Below are positions 54,308 to 64,000 of a DNA stretch of 64,000 bases, piece after piece (positions within the stretch are counted from its first letter, which is position 1; every line of letters begins with the position of its first letter). Origin of the DNA: Bordetella genomosp. 11. Lineage in GTDB: Bacteria; Pseudomonadota; Gammaproteobacteria; Burkholderiales; Burkholderiaceae_B. A program made the translations under genes and the position numbers. The stretch covers positions 248,001-312,000 of the forward strand of contig NZ_NEVS01000004.1 in assembly GCF_002261215.1 (NCBI RefSeq), read 5' to 3'. The notes below the pieces were generated by a model. It did no database searches, was not told the origin of the DNA, and saw only the letters and a program-made list of their open reading frames with translations.

Positions 54308-56536
54308 ATGCCACCGCCTTCCGATCGCGATACCTTGACGCCTTTTGACGCCGCGTGGTTCGACGGTGCCGCGGCCGGCCTGGACACGCAAGGACGCGAT
54401 CAACTGCAAAAGGCGGCGGCATGGGCAGGGCCGCGCTTCGGCGAGGAACAAGCGCTGACCGGCGAACCGCTGGCCAGCCATGCGGCCGGTGTGGCGCGCA
54501 TCCTGGCCGGCCTGCATACCGATCGGGCGACACGCGTGGCTTCGGTGTTGGCCGCCTTGCCGGCGGATCTGTCCGCGCCCGCGCCGTCCAACCGGCACGA
54601 CCCCATTGCCGCCGAATTCGATGCGGAAATCGCGCGCCTGGTGCAGGGCGCGCGCGCCTTGATGCGCCTGGGCGCCGTCGCCCGGCTGGCCAGCGACAGC
54701 GCGGCGGACAGCGGGGCGCAGAAGGAGATGCAGCGCAAGATGCTGCTGGCCATGGCGGCGGATCTGCGCATCGTCCTGATGCGCCTGGCTTCGCGCCTGC
54801 AAAGCCTGCGCTGGCATGCCGCATCCAAGGTGGCCTGCCCGCCCGAGCTGGCCCGCGAAACGCTGGACCTCTATGCCCCGCTGGCCAACCGCCTGGGGAT
54901 ATGGCAGCTCAAGTGGGAACTGGAGGACCTGGCCTTCCGCTTCCTGGACGCCGATCGCTACAAGGAAATCGCCCGCCTGCTGGAAGAAAAGCGGGTGGAG
55001 CGCGAAGCCTTCATCGCCGATGCCGTCGAGCGCGTGCGCATGGCCTTGCGCAAGTCCGGCATCGACGCGGAAGTCAGCGGGCGGCCCAAGCATATCTACA
55101 GCATCTGGAACAAGATGCGCATCAAGAAGCTGGACTTCAACCAGATGTTCGATTTGCGCGCCCTGCGCGTCATCGTCAAGGACGTGCGCGAATGCTATAC
55201 CGCGCTGGCGATCGTGCACGAGCTCTGGACGCCGATGCTGGACGAGTTCGACGACTATATCTCCAGGCCCAAGCCCAATGGCTATCGCTCGCTGCACACG
55301 GTGGTCATGGACAAGGACGGGCGCCCGTTCGAGGTCCAGATCCGCACGCAGGAGATGCACCAGTTCGCGGAATACGGCATGGCGGCGCACTGGCGCTACA
55401 AAGAGGCCGGGCCCAAGGGCGGGCAGGTGGCCGCGTCCAGCGAGTACGACCGGCAGCTTTCCTGGATGCGCCAGCTGCTGGCCTGGAACGCCGACCTGGA
55501 CGCGACGCCCGCGGGAGGGCAGGGGGGTACCGTCGCCCGCGCGGCGGCGGAACACATCTACGTGCTGACGCCGCAGGCGCGCGTGATCGAACTGCCCGCG
55601 GGATCCACGCCGGTCGACTTCGCCTATCACTTGCATACCGATCTGGGCCATCGCTGTCGCGGTGCGCGGGTCGATGGCCAGATGGTGCCGTTGCAGACCC
55701 GCCTCGCGACCGGCCAGACGGTGGAAATCGTGGCGGCCAAGTCCGGCGGACCTTCCCGGGACTGGCTGAATCCCCAACTGGGGTTCCTGGCCAGCCCCCG
55801 CGCACGGGCGAAGGTCCGCAACTGGTTCAACGCCATCGAGCTGCAGCAGCGCATCACCCAGGGACAAGGCCTGATAGAAAAAGAACTGCAGCGACTGGGC
55901 AAGACCGCCGTCAACCTGGAGCAGCTGGCGCAACAACTGGGCTTCGCGCGCGCCGACGATCTTTATGTCGCGGCCGCCAAGGACGAGTTCAGCCTGCGGC
56001 AGATCGACGCGGTTTTCCAGCAGCCGGCGGAACCGGCCGGCGAACCGGGCGTCGTTACCCATGCCAGCCGCGCCGAAAGCACGGAAAAAAGCGGCAAGAG
56101 CGGTGTGCTGGTGGTGGGCGTGGGCTCGCTCATGACGCAGCTTGCGCGATGCTGCCGGCCGGCGCCGCCAGATCCCATCGTCGGCTTCGTTACGCGCGGG
56201 CGCGGCGTGTCCATCCACCGGGCGGACTGCCACAGCTACGCCGCCCTGGCCGAACGCGAACCCGAACGCGTCATCGAAGTGGCCTGGGGCGAGACCGGCA
56301 ATACGGTTTATCCCGTGGACATCAGCGTGCGCGCGCACGACCGCTCCGGTCTGCTGCGGGACCTGTCCGAAGTCTTCGCACGGCTGCGGCTGAATGTCAT
56401 TGGCGTGAATACGCAAAGCCGCAATTCGCTGGCGCATATGGTATTTACCGTGGAAGTGCATGGCGGCGAAGCGCTGTCGCGCGCGCTGGATGCCCTGGCC
56501 GAAGTCCCCGGGGTAACCGGCGCGGCGCGCAAATAA
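54308..56536 (+). CDS. relA: (p)ppGpp synthetase I
   Basis: Ribosome-associated alarmone synthetase of the stringent response. 742 residues. The N-terminal hydrolase domain is degenerate: the HD pair (HDTVEDT in SpoT) is absent. The synthetase has GRPKHIYSIWNKM (near 257) and EFDDYISRPKPNGYRSLH (near 312) with the acidic ExDD signature of RelA rather than the basic RxKD of SpoT. A TGS domain (about 416-475), the Cys-rich zinc-finger domain (ARCCRPAPPDPIVGFVTRGRGVSIH in parts, near 610) and a C-terminal ACT domain follow. ATG 54308 starts the conserved region. Confidence 0.95.
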   Translation: MPPPSDRDTLTPFDAAWFDGAAAGLDTQGRDQLQKAAAWAGPRFGEEQALTGEPLASHAAGVARILAGLHTDRATRVASVLAALPADLSAPAPSNRHDPIAAEFDAEIARLVQGARALMRLGAVARLASDSAADSGAQKEMQRKMLLAMAADLRIVLMRLASRLQSLRWHAASKVACPPELARETLDLYAPLANRLGIWQLKWELEDLAFRFLDADRYKEIARLLEEKRVEREAFIADAVERVRMALRKSGIDAEVSGRPKHIYSIWNKMRIKKLDFNQMFDLRALRVIVKDVRECYTALAIVHELWTPMLDEFDDYISRPKPNGYRSLHTVVMDKDGRPFEVQIRTQEMHQFAEYGMAAHWRYKEAGPKGGQVAASSEYDRQLSWMRQLLAWNADLDATPAGGQGGTVARAAAEHIYVLTPQARVIELPAGSTPVDFAYHLHTDLGHRCRGARVDGQMVPLQTRLATGQTVEIVAAKSGGPSRDWLNPQLGFLASPRARAKVRNWFNAIELQQRITQGQGLIEKELQRLGKTAVNLEQLAQQLGFARADDLYVAAAKDEFSLRQIDAVFQQPAEPAGEPGVVTHASRAESTEKSGKSGVLVVGVGSLMTQLARCCRPAPPDPIVGFVTRGRGVSIHRADCHSYAALAEREPERVIEVAWGETGNTVYPVDISVRAHDRSGLLRDLSEVFARLRLNVIGVNTQSRNSLAHMVFTVEVHGGEALSRALDALAEVPGVTGAARK

Positions 56537-56537
56537 C

Positions 56538-56557
56538 GCCGTCTCGCCATAGACGGC
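56538..56557. other. small inverted repeat between relA and argE
   Basis: GCCGTCT (56538-56544) and AGACGGC (56551-56557) form a perfect 7-bp stem with a 6-base loop right after the relA stop. No T tract, so not a clear terminator. Confidence 0.4.
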
Positions 56558-56610
56558 CCGATCGGCGCCGGCCTACACTGGGGGTTTTCACGACAAGGCA
56601 CCCCAGGCTT

Positions 56611-57762
56611 ATGGATACCCGTCGTTGGCTGGAAACGCTGGTGGGTTTCGACACCACCAGCCGCAATTCCAATCTGGCTTTGATCGAAACCGCGCGCGAT
56701 TGGCTCAAGGGCCAGGGCGTGCAGGCCTGGCTGGCCCATAACGAGGACCGCAGCAAGGCAAACCTGTTCGCCACGCTGCCCGGCCGCGACGGCGGGGAGC
56801 AGGGCGGCATCGTGTTGTCCGGCCATACGGATGTCGTGCCGGTCGACGGACAGGACTGGGCCGGCGATCCCTTCGTGGTGCGCGAGCAGGACGGCCGGCT
56901 GTACGGGCGCGGTGCCTGCGATATGAAGGGGTTCATCGCGACGGCGCTGGCCCTGGTACCGGAATTCCTGTCCATGCCGCGCGCCAAGCCTTTGCACCTG
57001 GCGTTTTCCTTCGACGAGGAAGTAGGCTGCGCCGGCGCGCCCTACCTGCTCGCCGACCTGCGCGATCGCGGTATCCGCCCCGACGGCTGTGTGGTGGGGG
57101 AGCCCACCGGCATGCAAGTCGTGGTGGCGCATAAAGGCATCAACCTGTATCGCTGCCGGGTACACGGCAAGGCGGCGCATTCGTCGCTGACGCCGCATGG
57201 CTGCAATGCCATCGAGTACGCCGCGCGGCTGATCTGCCATATCCGCGACGTGGCCGATGCCTATAAGGCCAAGGGGCCGTACGACAACTTCTACGATGTG
57301 CCCTTCAGCACATTGACGACCAACTTGATCCGCGGGGGCATCGCGGTCAACACCATTCCGGACGATTGCGAATTCGCCTACGAGTTCCGCAATCTGCCGG
57401 CCATCGAGCCGGACGACATCCAGCGGGAAATCCAGCGCTACGTGGATGACGTGCTGCTGCCGCGCATGCGGGCGGAATTCCCGGAGGCGCGCATCGATAT
57501 CGAGCGCGGTCCCGCGGCTCCCGGCCTGGAAGCCTCGGAGCAGGCCGCCATCACCCAACTGGTGCGCGCCCTGACCCGCGATACCGCGACGCGCAAAGTG
57601 GCGTATGGCACCGAAGCGGGGCTGTTCCAGGGCATCGGCATCCCGACGGTGGTATGCGGCCCGGGTCATATTGCCCAGGCCCACAAGCCGGATGAGTTTG
57701 TCGCGATAGACCAACTGGAGGCCTGCGCGGCGTTCCTGCGCCGCGTCGGCCAGTCGATATAA
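56611..57762 (+). CDS. argE: acetylornithine deacetylase
   Basis: M20 zinc peptidase that releases ornithine from N-acetylornithine in arginine synthesis. 383 residues, normal length. Metal motifs: SGHTDVVPVDG, GRGACDMKG, DEEVGCAGA (catalytic Glu), GEPTG and a C-terminal GPGHIAQAHKPDEF with the last His ligand. The ATG 56611 starts at the family-typical MDTRRWLETLVGFDTTS. It follows relA by 74 bp; no other arg gene is near. Confidence 0.93.
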   Translation: MDTRRWLETLVGFDTTSRNSNLALIETARDWLKGQGVQAWLAHNEDRSKANLFATLPGRDGGEQGGIVLSGHTDVVPVDGQDWAGDPFVVREQDGRLYGRGACDMKGFIATALALVPEFLSMPRAKPLHLAFSFDEEVGCAGAPYLLADLRDRGIRPDGCVVGEPTGMQVVVAHKGINLYRCRVHGKAAHSSLTPHGCNAIEYAARLICHIRDVADAYKAKGPYDNFYDVPFSTLTTNLIRGGIAVNTIPDDCEFAYEFRNLPAIEPDDIQREIQRYVDDVLLPRMRAEFPEARIDIERGPAAPGLEASEQAAITQLVRALTRDTATRKVAYGTEAGLFQGIGIPTVVCGPGHIAQAHKPDEFVAIDQLEACAAFLRRVGQSI

Positions 57763-57846
57763 GGGACGGGCGGCGGGTTCCCGGCCCGCGCGGGCGCCCC
57801 TGCCGGCGGCGCCCAGGGTGTCCTTGCCCGGACGCGGGCGCCCGGT

Positions 57847-57861
57847 CGGGTAAAATACCCG
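57847..57861 (+). promoter_or_regulatory. inverted repeat with -10-like TAAAAT upstream of trpB
   Basis: CGGGTA-AAA-TACCCG is a perfect 6-bp inverted repeat. It contains TAAAAT (57851-57856), a good -10 sequence about 88 bases before the trpB start. No matching -35 was found. A repressor site in the trpB promoter is possible. Confidence 0.35.
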
Positions 57862-57943
57862 GTTGCTAAATTGTTGGCGGCGGCGTGTTTTACCTGACCG
57901 CCCGCTCCCCGCGGTGCCGGCGGGAATAACGTGGTGAAACAGA

Positions 57944-59146
57944 GTGGTCAAACCTTACGATTTTCCTGACGCCCAGGGCCATTTCGGTCCCTATGGGGGC
58001 GTGTTCGTGGCGGAAACGCTCATGCACGCGCTCGACGAACTGCGCGCGGCCTACGATCGCTATCGCGCGGACCCGGCATTCATCGAAGAGTTCAACTACG
58101 AACTCAAGCATTTCGTCGGCCGGCCCAGCCCCGTTTATCACGCCCGGCGCTGGTCGCAGGAACTCGGCGGCGCGCAGATCTGGTTCAAGCGGGAAGACCT
58201 GAACCACACCGGCGCGCACAAGATCAACAACTGTATCGGGCAGGCACTGCTGGCCCGCCGCATGGGCAAGCCGCGCGTCATCGCGGAAACCGGTGCCGGC
58301 CAGCACGGCGTGGCCACCGCGACCGTGGCGGCCCGCTACGGCATGGAGTGCGTGGTGTACATGGGCAGCGAGGACATCCGCCGCCAGGCATCCAACATGT
58401 ACCGCATGAAGCTCCTGGGAGCGACCGTGGTGCCGGTGGAATCCGGCTCGCGTACCCTCAAGGACGCCCTGAACGAGGCCATGCGCGACTGGGTCACCAA
58501 CATCGGCAATACTTTCTACATCATCGGCACGGTGGCGGGGCCCGACCCCTATCCCCGCATGGTGCGGGACTTCCAGACCGTCATTGGCAAGGAATGCCTG
58601 TGGCAGATGCCCGAGGAAGCCGGCCGCCAGCCCGATATCGTCATCGCCGCCGTCGGGGGCGGATCCAATGCCATGGGTATCTTCCACCCCTACATCCCGT
58701 ACGAAGACGTCCAGCTGATCGGCGTCGAAGCGGCGGGGGAAGGCATGGATTCCGGCCGTCACGCCGCTTCCATCGCTGCCGGACAAGTGGGCGTGCTGCA
58801 CGGCAATCGCACGTATGTCATGCAGGACATCAACGGCCAGGTGCAAGAGACGCATTCGGTGTCGGCCGGCCTGGACTATCCCGGCGTCGGCCCCGAGCAT
58901 GCCTGGCTGCAGGACAGCGGCCGTGCCACCTATGTCGGCGTGACCGATGACGAAGCGCTCAGGGCATTCCACGACTGCTGCCGCATCGAAGGGATCATGC
59001 CGGCGCTGGAATCCTCGCACGCGATCGCCCATGCCGTTCGCCTCGCGCCGACCTTGCCGGCGGATACGAATATCCTGGTCTGCCTGTCCGGACGCGGCGA
59101 CAAGGACATGCATACCGTGGCCGAGCGCGCCGGCCTGACGCTGTAA
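57944..59146 (+). CDS. trpB: tryptophan synthase beta chain
   Basis: PLP enzyme joining indole and serine to make tryptophan. 400 residues. Lys93 in [10 protein letters not shown] binds [13 protein letters not shown] holds its phosphate; EDLNHTGAH and [10 protein letters not shown] are normal. The start is a GTG (57944) giving [19 protein letters not shown]; no ATG lies near and the ribosome-binding site is weak. First of the trpB-trpA-accD group. trpF, often found just upstream in this lineage, is absent here. Confidence 0.96.
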   Translation: MVKPYDFPDAQGHFGPYGGVFVAETLMHALDELRAAYDRYRADPAFIEEFNYELKHFVGRPSPVYHARRWSQELGGAQIWFKREDLNHTGAHKINNCIGQALLARRMGKPRVIAETGAGQHGVATATVAARYGMECVVYMGSEDIRRQASNMYRMKLLGATVVPVESGSRTLKDALNEAMRDWVTNIGNTFYIIGTVAGPDPYPRMVRDFQTVIGKECLWQMPEEAGRQPDIVIAAVGGGSNAMGIFHPYIPYEDVQLIGVEAAGEGMDSGRHAASIAAGQVGVLHGNRTYVMQDINGQVQETHSVSAGLDYPGVGPEHAWLQDSGRATYVGVTDDEALRAFHDCCRIEGIMPALESSHAIAHAVRLAPTLPADTNILVCLSGRGDKDMHTVAERAGLTL

Positions 59147-59167
59147 TCGACAGTGGTGATAGATAGC

Positions 59168-60025
59168 ATGACCTCACGACAAGACCGTATCGCCGCCGCC
59201 TTCTCCCGCGCCCGCGACGACAATCGCGCCGCGCTGATTCCCTACGTCGCCGCCGGCGATCCTTCGCCCGCGTCCTGCGTGCCGCTGATGCACGCGCTGG
59301 TCGAGGCGGGCGCGGACGTTATCGAATTGGGCGTGCCGTTCTCGGATCCCATGGCCGACGGTCCGGTGATCCAGCGCGCCACGGAGCGCGCGATCGCGCA
59401 GGGCATGAGCCTGCGCGCCGTGCTGGACGCGGTGAAACGCTTTCGGATCCAGGATGACCGCACCCCGGTCGTCCTCATGGGCTATGCCAATCCCATCGAA
59501 CGCATGGGGCAGGCTGCCTTCGCCGATGCCGCCCTGGATGCCGGCGTGGATGGCGTGCTCGTGGTGGATTATCCGCCCGAAGAAGTGCAGGCTTTCGCCG
59601 ATCTGCTCGGTGCCAGGGGCATCGCGCCGATTTTCCTCATCGCCCCGACCACCACGGATGCGCGCATCCAGGCGGTGGGCAAGGTGGCGCGCGGCTACGC
59701 CTATTACGTGTCGCTCAAGGGCGTGACCGGCGCGGGCCATCTGGACACGGACGACGTGGCCCGCCGGCTGGCCAATATCCGCCGCCATGTGCACATTCCG
59801 ATCGGCGTCGGCTTCGGCATCCGCGATGCCGCCAGCGCCCAACGGGTCGCGCAGGTGGCGGACGCGGTGGTGATCGGCAGCAAGCTGATCGAAACCATGG
59901 AACAGGCGGTCGCCGGTGCTGCCGCCGACCGGCGCGACGAAGCCGCCATTGCGGCCGCGCGTCAGTGGCTGGGCGGTATCCGCTCGGCATTGGCCCAGGC
60001 CGGGCGCGGCGCCGCCGCTGCCTGA
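59168..60025 (+). CDS. trpA: tryptophan synthase alpha chain
   Basis: Cleaves indole-glycerol phosphate and channels indole to TrpB. 285 residues. Catalytic Glu53 ([11 protein letters not shown]) and Asp64 (MADGPVIQ); phosphate-binding [12 protein letters not shown] and VVIGSKLIE at the C-terminal side of the barrel. ATG 59168 is preferred; GTG 59153 is in frame but less likely. 21 bp after trpB. Confidence 0.95.
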   Translation: MTSRQDRIAAAFSRARDDNRAALIPYVAAGDPSPASCVPLMHALVEAGADVIELGVPFSDPMADGPVIQRATERAIAQGMSLRAVLDAVKRFRIQDDRTPVVLMGYANPIERMGQAAFADAALDAGVDGVLVVDYPPEEVQAFADLLGARGIAPIFLIAPTTTDARIQAVGKVARGYAYYVSLKGVTGAGHLDTDDVARRLANIRRHVHIPIGVGFGIRDAASAQRVAQVADAVVIGSKLIETMEQAVAGAAADRRDEAAIAAARQWLGGIRSALAQAGRGAAAA

Positions 60026-60057
60026 CATCGTCTTCCTATCAGGACAATAAATAAACA

Positions 60058-60933
60058 ATGAGCTGGATCGAGAAACTCCTGCCGCCTCGCATCAACAAGA
60101 CGACGGAGCCCAGCGCGCGGCGCGTGCCCGAAGGCTTGTGGGTCAAGTGCCCGGCCTGCGAATCGGTGCTTTACAACGAAGACCTTGCGGCGAACCTGCA
60201 CGTTTGCCCCAAGTGCGATCACCATATGCGCATTGGGGCACGCGCCCGGATCGATTCGCTGCTGGACCTGGAAGGGCGGGTCGAAATCGGGCAGAACATA
60301 CGCTCGGTCGATACGCTGAAGTTCAAGGACAGCCGCAAGTATCCTGAACGCATCCAGGAAGCCGTCAAGCAGACAGGCGAGACCGATGCGCTGGTCGTCG
60401 TCAGCGGTTCCATACGCAGCGTTCCGGCCGTGGTGGCCTGCTTTGAATTCGAGTTCATGGGAGGCTCCATGGGCTCGGTGGTGGGCGAACGCTTCGCGCG
60501 CGGCGCCCAGGCGGCGCTGGATCAAAAGACCGGCTTCGTCTGCGTGGCCGCGTCAGGCGGTGCGCGGATGCAGGAAAGCCTGTTGTCGCTGATGCAGATG
60601 GCCAAGACCAACGCCATGCTGACGAGGCTGGCGGCCGCCGGGCTGCCCTTCATCAGCGTGTTGACCGATCCCACCATGGGCGGCGTATCGGCCAGCTTCG
60701 CCTTCATGGGCGACGTGGTCATTGCCGAACCCAAGGCGCTCATCGGCTTCGCGGGGCCTCGGGTCATCGAGCAGACGGTGCGGGAGAAACTGCCCGAGGG
60801 CTTCCAGCGCGCGGAATTCCTGCTGCAGAAGGGCGCTGTGGACATGGTGGTGGACCGGCGCCAGCTGCGCGAGGAAATCGCCCGTTTGCTCGCCCTGTTG
60901 ACGCGCCAGTCCGTCGACGTCGTCGCTGCCTGA
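60058..60933 (+). CDS. accD: acetyl-CoA carboxylase carboxyltransferase subunit beta
   Basis: 291 residues. Four-Cys zinc finger (Cys31, Cys34, Cys50, Cys53) followed by the crotonase-fold carboxyltransferase with [25 protein letters not shown] and [13 protein letters not shown]. Makes malonyl-CoA with AccA. 32 bp after trpA, the conserved trpA-accD order of many proteobacteria; the next gene usually found (folC) is not present. Confidence 0.96.
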   Translation: MSWIEKLLPPRINKTTEPSARRVPEGLWVKCPACESVLYNEDLAANLHVCPKCDHHMRIGARARIDSLLDLEGRVEIGQNIRSVDTLKFKDSRKYPERIQEAVKQTGETDALVVVSGSIRSVPAVVACFEFEFMGGSMGSVVGERFARGAQAALDQKTGFVCVAASGGARMQESLLSLMQMAKTNAMLTRLAAAGLPFISVLTDPTMGGVSASFAFMGDVVIAEPKALIGFAGPRVIEQTVREKLPEGFQRAEFLLQKGAVDMVVDRRQLREEIARLLALLTRQSVDVVAA

Positions 60934-61226
60934 CACCCCGATCGCGCAGTATCGAATCGCCGTGCCGGTCCCCCGCCACGGCGCATCGCGTCGCATCGGC
61001 CGGTCTCGGCGGCATGCCGATTGCTTATGCGGCCGGCCTCGGCGCCTGACCCTTCCTGCATGTCATGCCTTCGCTCCCGCCCGGGCCCCGGGGCTATTGG
61101 TCGTCCTGATGGAATAGTGTTTCCTGCCACAGTGTCGCGTTTTAGGACAATGCCGCTTGGTCGGTATTCGGGTTTTCTGATAAGTTACACAATCTTTTTG
61201 TTTTCCTCATTGCTGGAGTTTCCCCA

Positions 61227-61778
61227 ATGAATCGTGGTCATAAAAACAAAATCGTCGCCAGCGCGTTGACCGCATTGGCTATGACGTGCGTGATCCCCAT
61301 GGCGCATGCGCAGCAAAGCCGCTCCAACGGCGGTGTCAGTGTGCAGATGGGGGTCGGTGAAAAATACAACCGTACCACCGTGAACTACGAAACCGCGCCG
61401 TTGTGGAACTACGATTTCGGCGGAAATTGGGGCCGGCTGGACCTGACGGGTGAACTGGGTGTTTCCTATTGGTGGGCACACCAGGGCGCGCATCCCAGCA
61501 GCGCCTGGCAGTTGAACGCGATCCCGATGTTCCGCTGGTGGCTGGGCGATCGCTTCTTCGTCGAGGCCGGCGTCGGCCCCACGGTCTTCAACAAGACCCG
61601 CTTCGCGGATAAGACGATCAGTACGGCGTTCCAGTTCGGCGACCATATCGGCCTGGGCTTCCAGCTCACCGAATCCAGTCGCATCAGCCTGCGCTATTCG
61701 CATTTCTCGAATGCCAGCATCAAGACCCCCAATCCCGGCCTGGATGTGACGCAGCTGACCTACACCTACCTGTTCTGA
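61227..61778 (+). CDS. pagL: lipid A 3-O-deacylase (PagL)
   Basis: Outer-membrane eight-strand barrel that removes the 3-position acyl chain of lipid A. 183 residues; signal peptide 1-28 (AHA-QQ). Catalytic pair His159 and Ser161 in RYSHFSNASIKTPNPG, and the C-terminal aromatic residue Phe183 of an outer-membrane protein. Similar to Bordetella PagL. The 293-bp region upstream carries its promoter. Shares a bidirectional terminator with rne. Confidence 0.94.
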   Translation: MNRGHKNKIVASALTALAMTCVIPMAHAQQSRSNGGVSVQMGVGEKYNRTTVNYETAPLWNYDFGGNWGRLDLTGELGVSYWWAHQGAHPSSAWQLNAIPMFRWWLGDRFFVEAGVGPTVFNKTRFADKTISTAFQFGDHIGLGFQLTESSRISLRYSHFSNASIKTPNPGLDVTQLTYTYLF

Positions 61779-61843
61779 CCTGGCGGCGCCTGATCGGCGC
61801 CGATTCCCGTCCTCGGGCTCTCAGCGCAAGCCGGGCGCCATGC

Positions 61844-61878
61844 AAAAAGGGCTGTTCCTCTCGGAGCAGCCCTTTTTT
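61844..61878. terminator. bidirectional intrinsic terminator between pagL and rne
   Basis: AAAAAGGGCTGTTCC (61844-61858) pairs with GGAGCAGCCCTTTTT (61863-61877) across TCTC, with one G-T pair; T tracts result on both strands. It serves pagL on the plus strand and rne on the minus strand. Confidence 0.9.
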
Positions 61879-61919
61879 GCATCCTGGCCGCGCCCTCGCG
61901 GACGCGGCCAACGACCAGC

Positions 61920-64000
61920 CTAGTGGCGCGTCTCCACTTGCTGCAGCGGCGTGGACGACACCGGCGGAACCGGTTTGCGTTCACGTCCCAGGCGTACGGG
62001 CGTATGGCTGGCGGCCATGCGCTGTTGCGTCTGGGCGTGGCGGGCGGGGTCCGTTTCCACCCACGTCAGGCCGGCGGCATTGACCACAGCCTGCAGGCTT
62101 TGCGTGGGGGCAGGCTGAGCAACCGCCGGGGCAGTCGCCGCTTGCGGCGCGGACGCCTGTGCTGCCGGCACTTCCTGCGTGGGCGCGGCGGGTGCCGCCG
62201 TTACAGGCGCTGCCGGTACAGGTTGCGCCACCGGCGCCACGGGGGCCGTGTAGACGGGCGCGGCTTCGGTGGGTGCCTGGTGGGCGGGTGCCTCCGCCGC
62301 GGGCGCAGGCTCGGCGGCCGTTGCGGGCACCGGCGGTACCGTTTCGGATTCGGCCGTTTGGCGTGCGGGCGTTATCGGTTCGGCGGCGGGCTGCGATGCA
62401 ACCGGTGCCGACTCGGCTGCGTGGCTTTGCACGGTTTCGACTGGCGCCGGGGCCGTGGCAGCATGATCCGGCACGGCGTGCACCGGTGCGGCCGGCGCGA
62501 TGGCCGGGGCAACCGGCGCGGCCGCGATGGGTTGCGGCGTCGCCGATTCGGCGGGCGTCGCGTGGACCGGTGCGGGCTGGGCGGCAGGCATCTGCGTTTC
62601 CGGCGTGTCGTCCGTAAAGGGCGACTTTGCCTGTTCCACCGGCGTGGCGACTTCCGACAAGGCGGCTTGCGCTTCGGCAGCCAGGGATTCCTCGCCTTCC
62701 GGCGATTCCTGCGTGCCTTCGCCAGCCAGGACCGTGCCGTCTTCCGACGCGCGGCGTCCGCGGCGGCTGCGGCGACGACGGCGCTTGCGCTCCGGATCGG
62801 CACCGGCTTCCGCCGCCTGGCCTTGCTCGTCCATGTCCGCGGCTTCAGCAGCAGCGTCGGCGCGGTCATCCGCGGCATCGGGCGGCAGTGCCGCGGCCAC
62901 TGTTTCAGCCAGGGCGGCGACCATGCTTTCCTGCTCGCTCATCGGCGCGTCGGCCTGGTCTTCGCGGCGTCCGCGTCCGCGACCGCGGCGTCCCCGGCCA
63001 TTGCGGGCCGGCGCGGCTTCGTCCTGGCCTTCGGGGACCAGGGCGCGTTCGGGATGTGCCTGAGCCTGGGCGACGGCATCGCGCTCGGCGCGCTGCTGGG
63101 TTTCGGCGCGTGCCGGACGTTCGTTGCGTTCGGTGCGCTCGCCGTCGTTGCGGCGGCCGCCCCGCACGTGGTGGCGCAGGCCTTCGCCTTCGGTGGCTTC
63201 CGGCCGGGCCTCGTGGCGGCGGTTACGGTTGCGGTCCGAGCCATGGCGTTCGCCGCGGCGGTCCTGGCCATCGTGCGTGCGCGACTTGGGCCGCGCGGGG
63301 GTGCGCTTGGCATCCGCCTGCGGAGCAGGGGTGGCAGCCGGTGCGGTGTCGCCGCCGGTGAACCATCCGACCAGTCGCTTGAACAAGCCGCCCAGGCCGG
63401 GCGCCGCGGGCGCCGGCGCGGGGGCGGCCACCGGAGCGGGGGCCGACACGGGCGCCGGTTGGGCCGGTGTGATGCCCTTGACCAGGGCTTCGGGGCGGGC
63501 CTTGATTTCCTGTTCGCGCGGCGCCCAGGCGACTTCCGTGGCCGGGGCGTCGGCCAGCTCGAAGCTGGTCTTCATCTCTTCCAGGCGCGGGTCGTCGTGG
63601 CGCAGGCGCTCGATGTGGTGATGCGGAGTTTCCAGGTGCTTGTTGGGGATCAGCACCAGGTTGACCTTCAGGCGGGCTTCCATCTTGGCGATGTCGGCGC
63701 GCTTCTCGTTGAGCAGGAAGGTCGCCACATCGACCGGCACCTGGGCATGCACCGCCGCGGTGTTTTCCTTCATGGCTTCTTCCTGCAGCAGGCGCAGGAC
63801 GTGCAGCGCGCTGGATTCCGCGTCGCGGATCACGCCGGTACCGTTACAGCGCGGGCAGGTAATGTGCGAGCCTTCGTTCAGTGCCGGACGCAGGCGCTGG
63901 CGCGACAGCTCCATCAGGCCGAAGCGCGAGATCTTGCCCATCTGCACGCGGGCGCGGTCGAAATGCAGGGCATCGCGCAGGCGCTGTTCGACGGCGCGCT
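61920..64000 (-). CDS. rne: ribonuclease E, C-terminal part (5' end outside the window)
   Basis: Main endoribonuclease of mRNA decay and rRNA processing and scaffold of the degradosome. The frame is open to the right edge. The catalytic end is seen as RAVEQRLRDALHFDRARVQMGKISRFGL (in parts), the LSRQRLRP segment and the zinc link CPRCNGTG; then comes the small domain. From about 175 residues after the first in-window codon the protein is a long low-complexity tail: Arg/Asp/Glu-rich RNA-binding part (about 62.7-63.3 kb) and an Ala/Pro/Val/Gln-rich part ending in VPPVSSTPLQQVETRH. This tail is where partner enzymes bind. Confidence 0.95.
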   Translation of the reverse strand, partial: RAVEQRLRDALHFDRARVQMGKISRFGLMELSRQRLRPALNEGSHITCPRCNGTGVIRDAESSALHVLRLLQEEAMKENTAAVHAQVPVDVATFLLNEKRADIAKMEARLKVNLVLIPNKHLETPHHHIERLRHDDPRLEEMKTSFELADAPATEVAWAPREQEIKARPEALVKGITPAQPAPVSAPAPVAAPAPAPAAPGLGGLFKRLVGWFTGGDTAPAATPAPQADAKRTPARPKSRTHDGQDRRGERHGSDRNRNRRHEARPEATEGEGLRHHVRGGRRNDGERTERNERPARAETQQRAERDAVAQAQAHPERALVPEGQDEAAPARNGRGRRGRGRGRREDQADAPMSEQESMVAALAETVAAALPPDAADDRADAAAEAADMDEQGQAAEAGADPERKRRRRRSRRGRRASEDGTVLAGEGTQESPEGEESLAAEAQAALSEVATPVEQAKSPFTDDTPETQMPAAQPAPVHATPAESATPQPIAAAPVAPAIAPAAPVHAVPDHAATAPAPVETVQSHAAESAPVASQPAAEPITPARQTAESETVPPVPATAAEPAPAAEAPAHQAPTEAAPVYTAPVAPVAQPVPAAPVTAAPAAPTQEVPAAQASAPQAATAPAVAQPAPTQSLQAVVNAAGLTWVETDPARHAQTQQRMAASHTPVRLGRERKPVPPVSSTPLQQVETRH

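Noticed and set aside
53966..56461. 831-codon minus-strand frame opposite relA
   Set aside because: Antisense to all RelA domains; composition is that of a GC-rich mirror frame.

Overview
The window is a stretch of a GC-rich (roughly two-thirds G+C by eye) chromosome. Gene content and protein sequences point to a betaproteobacterium of the family Alcaligenaceae, close to Bordetella or Achromobacter. Supporting signs are EF-P with Arg32 next to EarP, DUF2863, a Bug/TctC receptor, TRAP and Liv transporters, an intracellular PhaZ, PagL, and a relA / trpBA-accD / rne gene set. It is ordinary chromosome: about 50 protein genes, no rRNA, no tRNA recognised, no CRISPR, no insertion sequence and no prophage.

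Layout. 1-3.6 kb: the end of an exopolysaccharide cluster (Wzc-type tyrosine kinase cut by the window edge, a phosphohexomutase-like protein that has lost its catalytic residues, GalE). 3.7-8.4 kb: AI-2E transporter, then a leftward trio of IMPase-like phosphatase, serine acetyltransferase and sirtuin, flanked by three copies of a 79-bp intergenic repeat. 8.4-18.5 kb: TRAP transporter (DctP plus fused DctQM), two DUF72 proteins, a PA2169-type four-helix protein, a UvrD/Rep helicase, CorA and a secreted nuclease. 18.7-25.2 kb: a four-gene peptide-type ABC transporter operon with coupled start/stop codons. 25.3-30.4 kb: a Gly-rich repeat lipoprotein, a TpsB outer-membrane transporter and a PspF-like sigma-54 activator; a strong sigma-54 promoter candidate precedes the lipoprotein gene, suggesting one regulated surface module.

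30.4-35.5 kb: DUF1178, an unrecognised protein with an internal duplication, efp, earP with a 26-codon ORF just in front of it, and DUF2863. 35.6-42.1 kb: YgiD-like dioxygenase, TctC receptor, aconitase with a palindrome inside its promoter, and the protealysin-emfourin protease/inhibitor pair. 42.2-46.9 kb: a complete branched-chain amino acid (Liv) operon. 47-51.4 kb: rnfB-nth, phaZ and fdxA-fpr, all leftward. 51.7-64 kb: pncB-ridA, mtfA, relA, argE, trpB-trpA-accD, pagL, and the C-terminal part of RNase E, sharing a bidirectional terminator with pagL.

The points most worth following up are the 79-bp repeat family, the apparently dead phosphohexomutase, the short ORF whose stop codon overlaps the earP ribosome-binding site, the sigma-54 / TpsB / Gly-rich lipoprotein locus, and the palindrome that exactly fills the aconitase promoter spacer. 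All functional assignments rest on motif recognition by eye; no database search was run.
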